Shown here: piece by piece, positions 1-8,771 of the stretch
Layout: each line of letters begins with the position of its first letter
Position numbering within the stretch: the stretch's first letter is position 1
Assembly: GCF_963667985.1 (NCBI RefSeq)
Contig: NZ_OY764081.1
Location: forward strand, 620,001 to 684,000
Direction: 5' to 3'
DNA: 64,000 nt
Source: an uncultured Methanocorpusculum sp.
GTDB taxonomy: Archaea; Halobacteriota; Methanomicrobia; Methanomicrobiales; Methanocorpusculaceae
Notes under the pieces: model-generated
Database searches by the model: none
What the model was told of the DNA's origin: nothing
The model's input: only the letters and a program-made list of their open reading frames with translations
Program-made: the position numbers and the translations under genes

Positions 1-54
1 AACTTTAGATCCGTGTATCACAAGCTGAGATTATACGGCAGATCTTCTGCCTGA
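1..54 (+). CDS. 3' end of the mcr-operon gene before mcrG (probably mcrC), partial
   Basis: Reading frame 1 is open from the window edge and ends at TGA 52-54, giving 17 residues that finish KLRLYGRSSA. In methanogens the mcr order is mcrBDCGA, so the gene directly before mcrG should be mcrC, whose product takes part in activation of methyl-coenzyme M reductase. The short tail is basic and is compatible with a McrC end, but is too short to identify it on its own. The gap to mcrG is about 45 bases, as expected within one transcript. Confidence 0.4.
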   Translation, partial: NFRSVYHKLRLYGRSSA

Positions 55-98
55 TAACCTCAGCGTATAAACAAAGACATATACGAAGGAACATAAAA

Positions 99-863
99 AT
101 AGCATATACACCACAATACGGGCCGGGAACCTCCCGCGTCGCGGAAGTTCGTCGCAATCAGATGAACCCGAACGTAAAGCTCGACAAGATTCGTAATATC
201 ACTGATGAGGACCTTGTCCTTATCATGGGACACCGTGCACCAGGACAGGCATACCCTTCGGCACACCCCCCACTCGCAGAGCAGGGAGAACCCGACTGCC
301 CGATCCGCAAAATCGTTCAGCCGACCGAAGGCGCAAAAGCCGGTGACCGTGTCAGATACATTCAGTTCGCTGACTCTATGCTGAACGCACCCTGCCAGCC
401 TTACCAGAGAACCTATCTCGAATGCTACCGTTTCCGTGGTATCGACCCAGGAACTCTCTCCGGCCGTCAGATCGTCGAGTGCCGCGAGCGTGACCTTGAA
501 GGATACGCACGTGAGCTTATCGAGACCTCTATCTTCGACCCGGCAACCACCGGTATCCGCGGTGCAACAGTGCATGGACACTCGCTCCGTCTCGCAGAGA
601 ACGGTATGATGTTCGATATGCTCCAGCGTTGTATCCTCGACACCGACGGTGTTGTCAAATACATTAAAGATCAGGTCGGTGTCCCACTTGACCGCAAAGT
701 TGCTGTCGGTAAACCGATGGACGCAGCCTGGCTGAAAGCAAACACCCCGATGTTCCACTCCCTTGTCGGAACTGCATTCCGCTCCGACAGTGAATATGTT
801 GCATACGTTCAGCGTATCCACGCCCTCCGTACTAAATACGGATTCATGCCCAAGGAGGCCTGA
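99..863 (+). CDS. mcrG: Methyl-coenzyme M reductase gamma subunit, with an ATA at the start position
   Basis: Gamma subunit of methyl-coenzyme M reductase, the cytoplasmic (alpha-beta-gamma)2 nickel-F430 enzyme that releases methane from methyl-CoM and CoB. The frame matches McrG throughout (for example [20 protein letters not shown] and [16 protein letters not shown]). The family N-terminus ([20 protein letters not shown]) is encoded from base 102, but the codon before it, at 99-101, is ATA and not ATG. A ribosome-binding site GAAGGA lies at 85-90, eight bases before the ATA, so the start is placed there (254 aa, normal length). The first ATG is at 162 and would remove 21 conserved residues. 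No in-frame ATG, GTG or TTG occurs between 39 and 99. Either a G-to-A change (real or sequencing error) or non-standard initiation. It is followed six bases later by mcrA. Confidence 0.93.
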   Translation: MAYTPQYGPGTSRVAEVRRNQMNPNVKLDKIRNITDEDLVLIMGHRAPGQAYPSAHPPLAEQGEPDCPIRKIVQPTEGAKAGDRVRYIQFADSMLNAPCQPYQRTYLECYRFRGIDPGTLSGRQIVECRERDLEGYARELIETSIFDPATTGIRGATVHGHSLRLAENGMMFDMLQRCILDTDGVVKYIKDQVGVPLDRKVAVGKPMDAAWLKANTPMFHSLVGTAFRSDSEYVAYVQRIHALRTKYGFMPKEA

Positions 864-868
864 GTAAT

Positions 869-2575
869 ATGGCAAAAGTAGAAAAGACCCAGAAACTCTT
901 CCTTGATGCACTCAAGCAGAAGTTCCCAAAACAGGATGTAGCATCCACCACCGCAGAGTTCTATAAATTCAACGGTCTTGAGCAGTCACCCCGTAAGAAG
1001 GAGTTCATGGCCATCAACAAGAAGATCGAAGCTGAACGCGGTATCTCCATGTACGACCCGAACCGCTGCCACCTCGGCGGTATCCCGATGGGTCAGCGCC
1101 AGCTGATGACCTACGAACTCTCCGGCACCGGAACTTTCGTTGAGGGTGATGACCTTCACTTCGTCAACAATGCTGCCATGCAGCAGATGTGGGATGATAT
1201 CCGCAGAACCGTAATCGTGTCCATGGATATGGCCCACCAGACCCTGCAGAAGCGTCTCGGTAAGGAAGTTACTCCTGAAACCATCAACGAGTATCTCCAC
1301 GTCGTCAACCACGCAATGCCCGGAGGCGCCGTCGTTCAGGAACACATGGTCGAGACCCACCCGGGACTTACCGACGACTGTTACGTCCGTGTGTTTACCG
1401 GTGACCAGGAACTCGCCGACAATCTCGAGCCCCAGTTCGTCATCGACGTCGAGAAGCTCTTCCCGAAGAAGCAGGCTGAGGCCCTCCAGGCAGCAGTCGG
1501 CAAATCCCTCTGGCAGTGCGTCCACATGCCGACCATCGTCGGCCGTACCTGCGATGGAGGAACGACCTCCCGCTGGTCCGCCATGCAGATCGGTATGTCC
1601 TTCATTGCCGCATACCGTATGTGCGCCGGTGGAGCAGCAGTCGCTGACCTGTCCTTTGCAGCAAAGCACGCTGGTGTCATCAACATGGCCCACCACCTGC
1701 CTGCACGCCGTGCACGCGGTCCGAACGAGCCCGGAGGAATGCTCTTTGGTAACTTCTCCGATATGATCCAGGCAGACCGTGTCAACCCGAACGACCCGGC
1801 AAAAGCATCCCTGGAAAATGTCGCAGCAGGAGCCATGCTCTTCGACCAGATCTGGCTTGGATCATATATGTCCGGCGGTGTCGGTTTCACCCAGTACGCA
1901 ACTGCAGCATACACGGATAACATCCTTGATGACTTCACCTACTACGGAATGGACTATCTCCACGACAAGTACAAGGTTGATATCAAAAACCCGAACCCGA
2001 AAGACAAAGTCAAAGCAACCCAGGAAGTTGTCAACGACATTGCATCGGAAGTCAACCTTTACGGTATGGAGCAGTATGAACAGTTCCCGACCATGATGGA
2101 AGACCACTTCGGCGGTTCCCAGCGTGCAGCAGTTCTTGCAGCAGCATCCGGTATCACCACATCCATTGGAACCGGAAATTCCAACGCCGGTCTCAACGGC
2201 TGGTATCTGTCCATGCTTCTCCACAAAGACGGATGGTCCAGACTTGGTTTCTTCGGCTACGATCTGCAGGATCAGTGCGGTTCCGCAAACTCACTCTCCA
2301 TCAGACCCGACGAGGGCTGTATCGGCGAGTTCCGTGGACCGAACTACCCGAACTATGCAATGAACGTCGGTCACCAGGGAGAATACGCAGCAATTGCAGC
2401 CTCTGCCCACTTCGGCCGCGGCGACGCATGGACGCTCTCCCCGCTGATCAAGATCTGTTTCGCAGACCCGGCCCTGAAGTTCGACTTCGCCCACCCGCGT
2501 GCAGAATTCGCCAAGGGAGCAATCCGCGAATTCATGCCTGCTGGTGAGAGATCCCTCATCATCCCGGCACAGTAA
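869..2575 (+). CDS. mcrA: Methyl-coenzyme M reductase alpha subunit
   Basis: Catalytic alpha subunit of methyl-coenzyme M reductase, 568 aa, a little longer than most. Aligning by eye to the Methanothermobacter enzyme, the F430 axial glutamine is Q157. The residues that carry post-translational modification in this family are present: H267 (N-methyl-His), R281 (methyl-Arg), Q418 (methyl-Gln), G463 in [10 protein letters not shown] (thioglycine) and C470 (methyl-Cys). Whether each is modified here cannot be seen. The ATG follows the mcrG stop by five bases and has the RBS AAGGAGG inside the end of mcrG. It is the last gene of the operon and is closed by a hairpin terminator. Confidence 0.98.
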   Translation: MAKVEKTQKLFLDALKQKFPKQDVASTTAEFYKFNGLEQSPRKKEFMAINKKIEAERGISMYDPNRCHLGGIPMGQRQLMTYELSGTGTFVEGDDLHFVNNAAMQQMWDDIRRTVIVSMDMAHQTLQKRLGKEVTPETINEYLHVVNHAMPGGAVVQEHMVETHPGLTDDCYVRVFTGDQELADNLEPQFVIDVEKLFPKKQAEALQAAVGKSLWQCVHMPTIVGRTCDGGTTSRWSAMQIGMSFIAAYRMCAGGAAVADLSFAAKHAGVINMAHHLPARRARGPNEPGGMLFGNFSDMIQADRVNPNDPAKASLENVAAGAMLFDQIWLGSYMSGGVGFTQYATAAYTDNILDDFTYYGMDYLHDKYKVDIKNPNPKDKVKATQEVVNDIASEVNLYGMEQYEQFPTMMEDHFGGSQRAAVLAAASGITTSIGTGNSNAGLNGWYLSMLLHKDGWSRLGFFGYDLQDQCGSANSLSIRPDEGCIGEFRGPNYPNYAMNVGHQGEYAAIAASAHFGRGDAWTLSPLIKICFADPALKFDFAHPRAEFAKGAIREFMPAGERSLIIPAQ

Positions 2576-2611
2576 GTGGTTCATTAACCACTCACTTTTT
2601 TCTTTTTTTCT
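2574..2611 (+). terminator. Terminator of the mcr operon
   Basis: Immediately after the mcrA stop, AGTGGTT (2574-2580) and AACCACT form a 7-bp perfect stem around a CATT loop, followed by a pyrimidine tract of T runs to about 2611. The position and shape fit termination of a highly expressed operon. Confidence 0.8.
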
Positions 2612-3022
2612 ATGAAACGCGCAGACTAGTTCTTTATTTATATACTACTCCAAAAAATCACGACAACAAAGGTATTATAGAATAATTATCATCGGGATTA
2701 TCTGTTCTGGAGTAAACTTCGCTTGATTTAATCAAGTTCCATAACCTTAAGCAAAATAAATTGATTTTGGTTTTACATTTTTACGGCGCTATTTTTGTAA
2801 AATCCAGAATCTCTGTGTTATTCTTACACATTTTTCGCATGTCTTATATATCTCTGAAAGTAAACAGAATACTTGTCCACACTTTGTACTCCATTCTTTA
2901 GAGTGGTAACGTTTTACGAACACTTGAGACGCATCCTTCGTTTCAGCCTGTGGTGCTGAAACATATTAGGTTCCTGATTAGTTATCCACAATCGGGAAAC
3001 AAAACTCAAGGGAGAATCTTAC
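2612..3022 (+). promoter_or_regulatory. mtr promoter and long structured leader
   Basis: About 410 bases without a gene. A TATA box (CTTATATATC, about 2842-2851) would start transcription near 2877 and leave a leader of about 145 bases, long for an archaeon. In the leader GTTTCAGC (2940-2947) pairs perfectly with GCTGAAAC (2955-2962) around a 7-base loop. Further upstream, CTTGATT/AATCAAG (2725-2739) is a palindrome with a one-base centre and may be an operator. The RBS AGGGAGA lies just before the mtrE start. Promoter and hairpin are seen directly; any regulatory role is inferred. Confidence 0.55.
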
Positions 3023-3910
3023 ATGCAAGAAATTATAATCGGCATTGGAGTAACTGCCCTTGCGGGAGCTCTCGCAGCGGTTGCCGGTGCAGCCGAAGAT
3101 ACTGAGTCCAACATCGGATCACAAGGTGACCCGAACTCTCAGGTCCAGCTCGCACCGCAGATGGGATACACTCACCGTATCTATAACAAAGCAGTGAGTG
3201 GAGAACCACCGGCATACACCCTGTGGGTGACCCTTGCTTGTGGTGTTGCATGGGCATTCCTTATGTTAGGAGTCAATGCAATCCTCGCAATCATCTTCGG
3301 AACAGTTCTCGCAACCTTTGTGCAGGGAGTTTACGCAACTACTGCATACCTTGGAAGAACCGCAAGTCTTTCCAAGTTTGGACAGCCGGTCTTTATTGAT
3401 GTTGTTAAATCAGTAACGACTGTGACTATGGCTCACGCATTCGTAGCTATCTTTGCAACGGTAACCGTATGTTACCTCATGATGACAGTCATCGGACATC
3501 CGTTTGCTCTTCCGCTTCTTGGTATCGTATGGGGTCTTGCTCTTGGTGCAGCAGGTTCTGCAACCGGAAACCCGTACTACGGTAAAGAGCGTCAGTATCA
3601 GAATCAGAAATTCGGTGCTGGTGTCCCGATCTCTGCATCTGGTAACATCGTTCGTTATGCAGAAGCAGGACAGAGAAGCTCGATCGACAACGGTTTCTTC
3701 ACCGCGAAATTCGGTGGACCCGCATCAGGTCTTTGTTTCGGATTAATTGTTTTCTTCGAACTCTGGCGTACCATCATATTCGAGGACTTCCTCGCAGGAT
3801 GGGGTGCAGTGATCGTTGGAGCAGTTGTAATTATTGTCTTCATGATCATCGACCGTTATGTTGAAGTCTGGGCACGCAAGAGCTACGGACCCTACACTGT
3901 GGAGGCCTGA
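3023..3910 (+). CDS. mtrE: Tetrahydromethanopterin S-methyltransferase subunit E
   Basis: Integral membrane subunit of the Mtr complex, which moves the methyl group from methyl-tetrahydromethanopterin (or the sarcinapterin form) to coenzyme M and pumps Na+ out. The 295-aa protein has the MtrE start EIIIGIGVTALAGALAAVAG, several hydrophobic helices and the conserved loop with GSATGNPYYGKERQYQNQKF. It is the first gene of the mtr operon, and mtrD follows after two bases. MtrC, D and E form the membrane part thought to carry the sodium path. Confidence 0.97.
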   Translation: MQEIIIGIGVTALAGALAAVAGAAEDTESNIGSQGDPNSQVQLAPQMGYTHRIYNKAVSGEPPAYTLWVTLACGVAWAFLMLGVNAILAIIFGTVLATFVQGVYATTAYLGRTASLSKFGQPVFIDVVKSVTTVTMAHAFVAIFATVTVCYLMMTVIGHPFALPLLGIVWGLALGAAGSATGNPYYGKERQYQNQKFGAGVPISASGNIVRYAEAGQRSSIDNGFFTAKFGGPASGLCFGLIVFFELWRTIIFEDFLAGWGAVIVGAVVIIVFMIIDRYVEVWARKSYGPYTVEA

Positions 3911-3912
3911 AT

Positions 3913-4776
3913 ATGAGTGCAATCGCAACTAAACCCGGAGCAAATGCCGGCGCATTCCAGCCAATTCCTTCGGTCATCGCAATCGTTATTGCAATCATTC
4001 TCGTTGTTGCTGTTTACTTCCTTGGAAGTTCCGGCATCCTCGCAGGCGGTGCAATGTTCGTTCTTCAGACTCTGTGTCTGATCATCCTTGGTGCAGCCTT
4101 AATCGCATTTGGTGTTCACTTTGTTCCCGTCGGCGGAGCGCCGGCAGCAATGGGTCAGGCACCCGGTATTGCTACCGGTGTCGCAATGCTTGCAACAGGT
4201 GCAGGTCTTGCAGGACTCTTTGGCGGAGCATGGGCAGCAGAGTTAGGTATTGGAGTCGCACTTGCCAGTGGAGCAATTGGCGGTGCATTAATGATGGCAA
4301 TCACCTGTCTTATGGTGAACATCTCCTATGTCTTTGGCATGGGTATCCCGGCAGCCTCCGGTAAGGTCGTAAAAGATCCAATTACCGGTGACTTACAGGC
4401 AGCATACAAATCCCAGGGAACCGAAGGTCATGGTTTACCGTTCATCTCTTATGTTGGCGGTGTTATCGGTGGTCTCTTCGGTGGTCTTGGTGGAACACTC
4501 ATTTACATTGAACTTCTCGACTTCTACAATGCTGGTCTCCCGGCACTTGGTTTTGTTGGAGCGGCAGACATCAACATGCTCTCCGTAGGTCTCGCAGGCA
4601 TCTTTGCAATCGGTATGTTCCTTGTTATCGCAGTACTGTCTGCATACAACATTACCGGAACCATTGAAGGTCCGCACGACCCGAAGTTCAAGCGTTTCCC
4701 CCGTGCAATCGTCGCCGCAATCTTAGCATCATCTGTGTGCGGTCTCGTTGCAATGCTGGTGGTGGCATTATTCTGA
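3913..4776 (+). CDS. mtrD: Tetrahydromethanopterin S-methyltransferase subunit D
   Basis: Second membrane subunit of the Mtr sodium pump, 287 aa, with multiple glycine- and alanine-rich transmembrane helices. The cytoplasmic loop reads AASGKVVKDPITGDLQAAYK and the next segment EGHGLPFISYVGGVIGGLFG, both typical of MtrD. The ATG is two bases after the mtrE stop, with GGAGG just upstream inside the end of mtrE, so translation is probably coupled. Length and order (mtrE-D-C-B-A) are as in other methanogens. Confidence 0.97.
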   Translation: MSAIATKPGANAGAFQPIPSVIAIVIAIILVVAVYFLGSSGILAGGAMFVLQTLCLIILGAALIAFGVHFVPVGGAPAAMGQAPGIATGVAMLATGAGLAGLFGGAWAAELGIGVALASGAIGGALMMAITCLMVNISYVFGMGIPAASGKVVKDPITGDLQAAYKSQGTEGHGLPFISYVGGVIGGLFGGLGGTLIYIELLDFYNAGLPALGFVGAADINMLSVGLAGIFAIGMFLVIAVLSAYNITGTIEGPHDPKFKRFPRAIVAAILASSVCGLVAMLVVALF

Positions 4777-4786
4777 GGTGTAAAAA

Positions 4787-5632
4787 ATGTCAGTAAAAGT
4801 TGAAGCATCCCACGACGGAATTCCACATAACAAGGTTATGGTCATCGGAGCCGTTATTTCACTGGTATCCCTTTACATCGCTATCATTGGTACAGTAATC
4901 GGTGTTGACTACCTTGCATTCTTTGGTGGATTTGCAGCAGTCGGTGCCCTGATCTGGGGTAACAGTACAATCAAAAAGCTTTGCAGCTATGGTATCGGAA
5001 CCGGTGTTCCGTCTGCCGGTATGCTCGCATTCGGATCTGGTGTCATTGCCCTTCTCTTTGCAGCTACCCTTGGTGGAATCAGCATCTGGATCGTACCGGT
5101 CGCAGGTTTAATCATCGCTCTCATCGTCGGTCTCTTCCTTGGATGGATCTCGAACTCCGTTCTGAACATGAAGATCCCGGTGATGACCCGAAGTATCGCA
5201 GAACTCGCCGCAGTCGGTGCCCTTGCTCTTATGGGTCTTGGCGTCGTTGCAACCGGAACCGTTGGCTTTACTGGAATCGCCATCATCGAGATCCTCGGTG
5301 TTACTGTCTACAACGCATCCTACATTGGTGCAGGTGTAATCGCAGTTTCATTCATGCTCGGTGCAATCGCTCTCCAGCACCCGTTCAACGCGTGTCTCGG
5401 TCCAGGCGAGAAACAGGACAGAACTAACATGCTCGCTATCGAATGCGGTTTCCTTTCCATGATCATCATGGCAGTGATTTCCTTCGTCTTCGTCTCATTA
5501 GCAGCTGCCTGGATTTCACTTATCGTGGCTATCATTGGCTGGTTCTGGTCCTATGTCAAATATCTCGCCTTATCCAAGCGCGATGCAGCAGCCTGGCTTG
5601 ATGCCAAGCCGTTCTCCGACGCGGAGGAGTAA
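4787..5632 (+). CDS. mtrC: Tetrahydromethanopterin S-methyltransferase subunit C
   Basis: Third large membrane subunit of the methyltransferase, 281 aa. It has about eight predicted helices and the conserved loop HPFNACLGPGEKQDRTNM near residue 200. An RBS (GAGGTG) overlaps the mtrD stop ten bases before the ATG. The protein ends in a charged tail rather than a helix (DAKPFSDAEE). Function follows from family and operon position. Confidence 0.96.
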   Translation: MSVKVEASHDGIPHNKVMVIGAVISLVSLYIAIIGTVIGVDYLAFFGGFAAVGALIWGNSTIKKLCSYGIGTGVPSAGMLAFGSGVIALLFAATLGGISIWIVPVAGLIIALIVGLFLGWISNSVLNMKIPVMTRSIAELAAVGALALMGLGVVATGTVGFTGIAIIEILGVTVYNASYIGAGVIAVSFMLGAIALQHPFNACLGPGEKQDRTNMLAIECGFLSMIIMAVISFVFVSLAAAWISLIVAIIGWFWSYVKYLALSKRDAAAWLDAKPFSDAEE

Positions 5633-5649
5633 GTTAGGAGGAAACAAAA

Positions 5650-5946
5650 ATGGGATATGTATTAGTATTACCGGAATTTGGCCTCGTAGCTGACCCCATA
5701 GCAGGTATCGTAACGACAGCCGGTGTATCCTATCAGCCGGTTATCGATCAGGTGGCAGAACTCGAAACAATTGCTGAAGATCTTGTCGGCATGCTTTCTG
5801 GTGAAGGTAACTTCTTAAACAGTTTCCCCGGCCGTGAAAAGACTCTCATGAAAGCAGGTATGGTTACCTCTCTCTGGTACGGTCTTGCGGTAGGTCTGTT
5901 TGTAGCCTTCGTCCTCGCATTTACCCTCAACTTCGGAGGTATCTAA
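5650..5946 (+). CDS. mtrB: Tetrahydromethanopterin S-methyltransferase subunit B
   Basis: Small single-helix subunit of Mtr, 98 aa. It starts [20 protein letters not shown], has a central amphipathic part and ends in one transmembrane helix ([20 protein letters not shown]). The RBS TTAGGAGG precedes the ATG by seven bases. It ends one base before mtrA. The family role is to help hold the cytoplasmic MtrA domain on the membrane. Confidence 0.96.
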   Translation: MGYVLVLPEFGLVADPIAGIVTTAGVSYQPVIDQVAELETIAEDLVGMLSGEGNFLNSFPGREKTLMKAGMVTSLWYGLAVGLFVAFVLAFTLNFGGI

Positions 5947-5947
5947 A

Positions 5948-6685
5948 ATGGCAGACAAGAAATCCCCAGCTAGCGGATGGCCGATCATTCAGGGTGACTA
6001 CCACACTGGTGATGCAAACAGCCCCGTAGCTGTTATCACCATGGGTTCTCACCTTGATGAGACTGCGATCTGTGTTTCAGGTGCAGCTCTTGCAGGTTCT
6101 TGTAAGACCGAAAACCTCGGTATCGAAAAGATCGTTGCAAATGTAATTTCGAATCCGAACATCCGTTTCGTTCTGCTTTGCGGTACTGAAGTGAAAGGTC
6201 ACCTATCCGGTCAGTCTATTGAAGCAATGCACAAAAATGGTGTTGAGGGAGGAAAAATCGTTGGTTCTACCGGAGCAATTCCGTTCCTTGAGAACCTTGG
6301 TGATTCTGATATCAAACGTTTCCAGGAACAGATTGAACTTGTTAACATCATGGAAACCGAAGATCTCAACGTTATTGCAGCAAAAATCAACGAGCTCAAG
6401 GCACGTGATCCCGGAGCATTCGGTGCAGACCCGGTTGTTATCCAGTTATCCGATGATGACAACAGCGGTGGAGCTGGTGCTGAATCCGGCGAAGAAGAGC
6501 CTTTGACCGGTGAAATGGCCCTTATTACCGCCCGCATCAAAGCGATCCAGATGATGGTCACTGACATCGGTTACCGTAACAGATTTGCATCCGGTCTCTA
6601 CGGAGGAAAGATCGAAGGTTTCATGATCGGTATGATCGTCTCTCTGGTTATTCTCGGTGCACTTATCGGTGTTCAGGTGATCTAA
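5948..6685 (+). CDS. mtrA: Tetrahydromethanopterin S-methyltransferase subunit A (corrinoid protein)
   Basis: Corrinoid-carrying subunit, 245 aa. The soluble N-terminal domain (residues 1-175) contains [10 protein letters not shown], where H85 corresponds to the cobalt-ligating His84 of Methanothermobacter MtrA. After a flexible acidic linker ([14 protein letters not shown]) comes a C-terminal domain with one membrane helix. The methyl group passes over this cobalamin between the MtrH side and coenzyme M. The soluble domain is duplicated three genes downstream at 6886, where it is joined to MtrG; the two are nearly identical in protein sequence up to residue 155. Confidence 0.97.
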   Translation: MADKKSPASGWPIIQGDYHTGDANSPVAVITMGSHLDETAICVSGAALAGSCKTENLGIEKIVANVISNPNIRFVLLCGTEVKGHLSGQSIEAMHKNGVEGGKIVGSTGAIPFLENLGDSDIKRFQEQIELVNIMETEDLNVIAAKINELKARDPGAFGADPVVIQLSDDDNSGGAGAESGEEEPLTGEMALITARIKAIQMMVTDIGYRNRFASGLYGGKIEGFMIGMIVSLVILGALIGVQVI

Positions 6686-6686
6686 A

Positions 6687-6875
6687 ATGGCAGGTTCGAT
6701 TATTAGAATGGCCGCCATCGACAAGATGGTGGATAATATCAGATACAAGGGCCAGATTCTTGCCAGAACAAACAAGGTCGACTCCGCAATCTCGAGCTCA
6801 GGTCTTGTTGGATTTGCCGCAGGTCTCGTTCTTGCTCTCGTTCTGATTCTTGTACCAGTGCTGGTGTTACTCTGA
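6687..6875 (+). CDS. mtrF: Tetrahydromethanopterin S-methyltransferase subunit F
   Basis: Small 62-aa subunit: about 38 soluble residues ([20 protein letters not shown]) and one C-terminal membrane helix ([20 protein letters not shown]). The order mtrA-mtrF and the pattern of a short amphipathic part followed by one helix identify MtrF. The start is one base after the mtrA stop. It resembles the C-terminal portion of MtrA, as is known for the family. Confidence 0.93.
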   Translation: MAGSIIRMAAIDKMVDNIRYKGQILARTNKVDSAISSSGLVGFAAGLVLALVLILVPVLVLL

Positions 6876-6885
6876 GGTGAAAAAA

Positions 6886-7626
6886 ATGGCAGATAAAAAA
6901 TCACCAGCAAATGGATGGCCAATCATTCAGGGAGATTACCACACCGGTGATGCAAACAGCCCCGTCGCTGTTATCACCATGGGTTCCCACCTTGATGAAG
7001 CCGGAATCTGTGCCGCAGGCGCAGCTCTTGCAGGTTCCTGTAAGACTGAAAACCTCGGTATTGAGAAAGTTGTTGCAAACGTCATTTCAAACCCAAACAT
7101 CCGGTTTGTTCTGCTCTGTGGTACTGAAGTTAAGGGTCACCTTTCCGGTCAGTCCATCGAAGCAATGCACAAGAATGGAGTTGAAGGCGGAAAAATCGTC
7201 GGTTCTACCGGTGCTATTCCGTTCCTTGAGAACTTGACGGCAGAACACATCAAACGTTTCCAGGAACAGATTGAACTCGTTAACATCATGGAGACCGAAG
7301 ACATGGGTCAGATCTCCGCAAAGATCAACGAGCTCAAAGGCAGAGATCCTGGAGCATTCGCTGCTGACCCGATCGTCATTCAGTTAACTGATGATGCCGG
7401 CGGATCAGAAGGTGGTGCAACGGTTGCAAGCGCCAACCCCCAGTTCCTCGAGATCGAGAAACGTCTTGATGCAATCGAGCAAAAGATTGAGTTCACGGAC
7501 GCAGAAATTGCGATGCGTGTCGGAAGAAAAATTGGCCGTGACATCGGTATCCTCTACGGACTTGTAGCAGGTATCATTGCCTTCCTGGTAATCATTTACT
7601 GGATGTCAGGGTTATTATTCATGTAA
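6886..7626 (+). CDS. MtrA-MtrG fusion: second corrinoid domain joined to methyltransferase subunit G
   Basis: 246 aa; the ATG at 6886 is chosen because it has GAGGTG upstream and matches the MtrA start (an in-frame ATG at 6850 lies inside mtrF). Residues 1-170 are a near copy of the MtrA soluble domain, including the corrinoid-ligand motif [10 protein letters not shown]. After a glycine-rich linker (about 170-185), residues 190-246 match Mtr[21 protein letters not shown], then [20 protein letters not shown] and a terminal helix. It occupies the mtrG slot between mtrF and mtrH, and no separate mtrG is present. The complex may thus carry two cobamides per protomer, or the extra domain may be structural (inference). 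Confidence 0.9.
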   Translation: MADKKSPANGWPIIQGDYHTGDANSPVAVITMGSHLDEAGICAAGAALAGSCKTENLGIEKVVANVISNPNIRFVLLCGTEVKGHLSGQSIEAMHKNGVEGGKIVGSTGAIPFLENLTAEHIKRFQEQIELVNIMETEDMGQISAKINELKGRDPGAFAADPIVIQLTDDAGGSEGGATVASANPQFLEIEKRLDAIEQKIEFTDAEIAMRVGRKIGRDIGILYGLVAGIIAFLVIIYWMSGLLFM

Positions 7627-7638
7627 TGAGGTGCCAAT

Positions 7639-8658
7639 ATGTTCAAGTTTGAAAAAGAACAGCAGGTCTTTGACTTTAATGGAACGAAGATCGGTGGACA
7701 GCCCGGAGAGTATCCGCGTGTGCTTTCACCCTCCATCTTCTACAACAAACACGAGATCGTTTTAAACGATCACACCGGTGAGATTGACAAAGCAAAAGCA
7801 GAAGCACTCTGGAACCGCTGTCAGGAACTTTCTGACATTACCGGCAACAAGTACTTCCTCCAGATTCTCGCAGAACATGGCGAGGCTTTCGAGTCCTACT
7901 TCTCCTGGTTCGACAGTATCGACAACAAGACCGCATTCCTGATGGACTCCTCTGCACCAGCAGCACTTGTCCACGCAACGAAATACGTTACGGAAGTTGG
8001 TCTTGCAGACCGTGCAATCTACAACTCGATCAACGGTTCAATCCTTCCTGAGAACGTTCAGGCACTTGCAGAGTCCGATGTGAACTCCGCAATCGTTCTG
8101 GCATTCAACCCAGGTGACTCATCCGTTGCCGGACGTGAGAAAGCACTCGTCGATGGTGGTGTCGCAGGTCAGGCAAAAGGTATGCTTCAGATCGCAGAAG
8201 AATGCGGTATCACCCGCCCGATTCTCGACACTGCAGCAACTCCTCTTGGTCTCGGCTCCTTCGGTTCCTACCGTGAAATCCTTGCATGCAAGGCAATCCA
8301 CGGTATGCCGACCGGTGGTGCATACCACAACATGACTGTGTCCTGGACCTGGCTGAAACGCTGGAGAAAGAACATCCACGAGCAGTACGCAGACAAGCCG
8401 CTCCTTGCAGAGCAGATGTTCCACCACCACTATGGTGGCATCGAAGGCGTCCGCCAGGCTGCATGGTCTTCACCGGATATCGGCTGTAACATTATGGCAA
8501 TGACCCTTGGTGCAGACTTAATCATGTACGGCCCAATCGAGAACATGGAAGGCGCCGCAACTGCAGCAGCATTCTCCGACATCGTTCTCTCCGAAGCTTT
8601 CAGAGACTTCGGCGGAACCATCGGTGTCGAAGACGGCCCGATCTCCAAACTCGTTTAA
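7639..8658 (+). CDS. mtrH: Tetrahydromethanopterin S-methyltransferase subunit H
   Basis: Peripheral catalytic subunit that transfers the methyl group from methyl-tetrahydromethanopterin to the corrinoid of MtrA. It is a TIM-barrel protein of the pterin-binding type. The N-terminus FKFEKEQQVFDFNGTKIGGQ is typical, and ILDTAATPLGLGSFG and GMPTGGAYHN are conserved segments. At 339 aa it is slightly longer than usual. RBS GAGGTG lies nine bases before the ATG. Last gene of the mtr operon. Confidence 0.97.
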   Translation: MFKFEKEQQVFDFNGTKIGGQPGEYPRVLSPSIFYNKHEIVLNDHTGEIDKAKAEALWNRCQELSDITGNKYFLQILAEHGEAFESYFSWFDSIDNKTAFLMDSSAPAALVHATKYVTEVGLADRAIYNSINGSILPENVQALAESDVNSAIVLAFNPGDSSVAGREKALVDGGVAGQAKGMLQIAEECGITRPILDTAATPLGLGSFGSYREILACKAIHGMPTGGAYHNMTVSWTWLKRWRKNIHEQYADKPLLAEQMFHHHYGGIEGVRQAAWSSPDIGCNIMAMTLGADLIMYGPIENMEGAATAAAFSDIVLSEAFRDFGGTIGVEDGPISKLV

Positions 8659-8672
8659 ATACAAAAACAGGA

Positions 8673-8700
8673 GAGGGGACCTTTCCCCTCAACTATTTTT
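8673..8700 (+). terminator. Terminator of the mtr operon
   Basis: GAGGGGA (8673-8679) and TCCCCTC (8684-8690) form a 7-bp GC-rich stem with a CCTT loop, followed by AACTATTTTT. It lies 15 bases after the mtrH stop. Confidence 0.8.
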
Positions 8701-8771
8701 ACACTATTTTCCGGTCAGTTCCTTTTCGCATCAGAAGAAATACATAGGCTGACGACTAAACACTGGTAATT

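Noticed and set aside
60..911. Long antisense frames over mcrG, mcrA and other highly expressed genes
   Set aside because: They are shadows of codon bias in the real genes; the sense strand matches known proteins.
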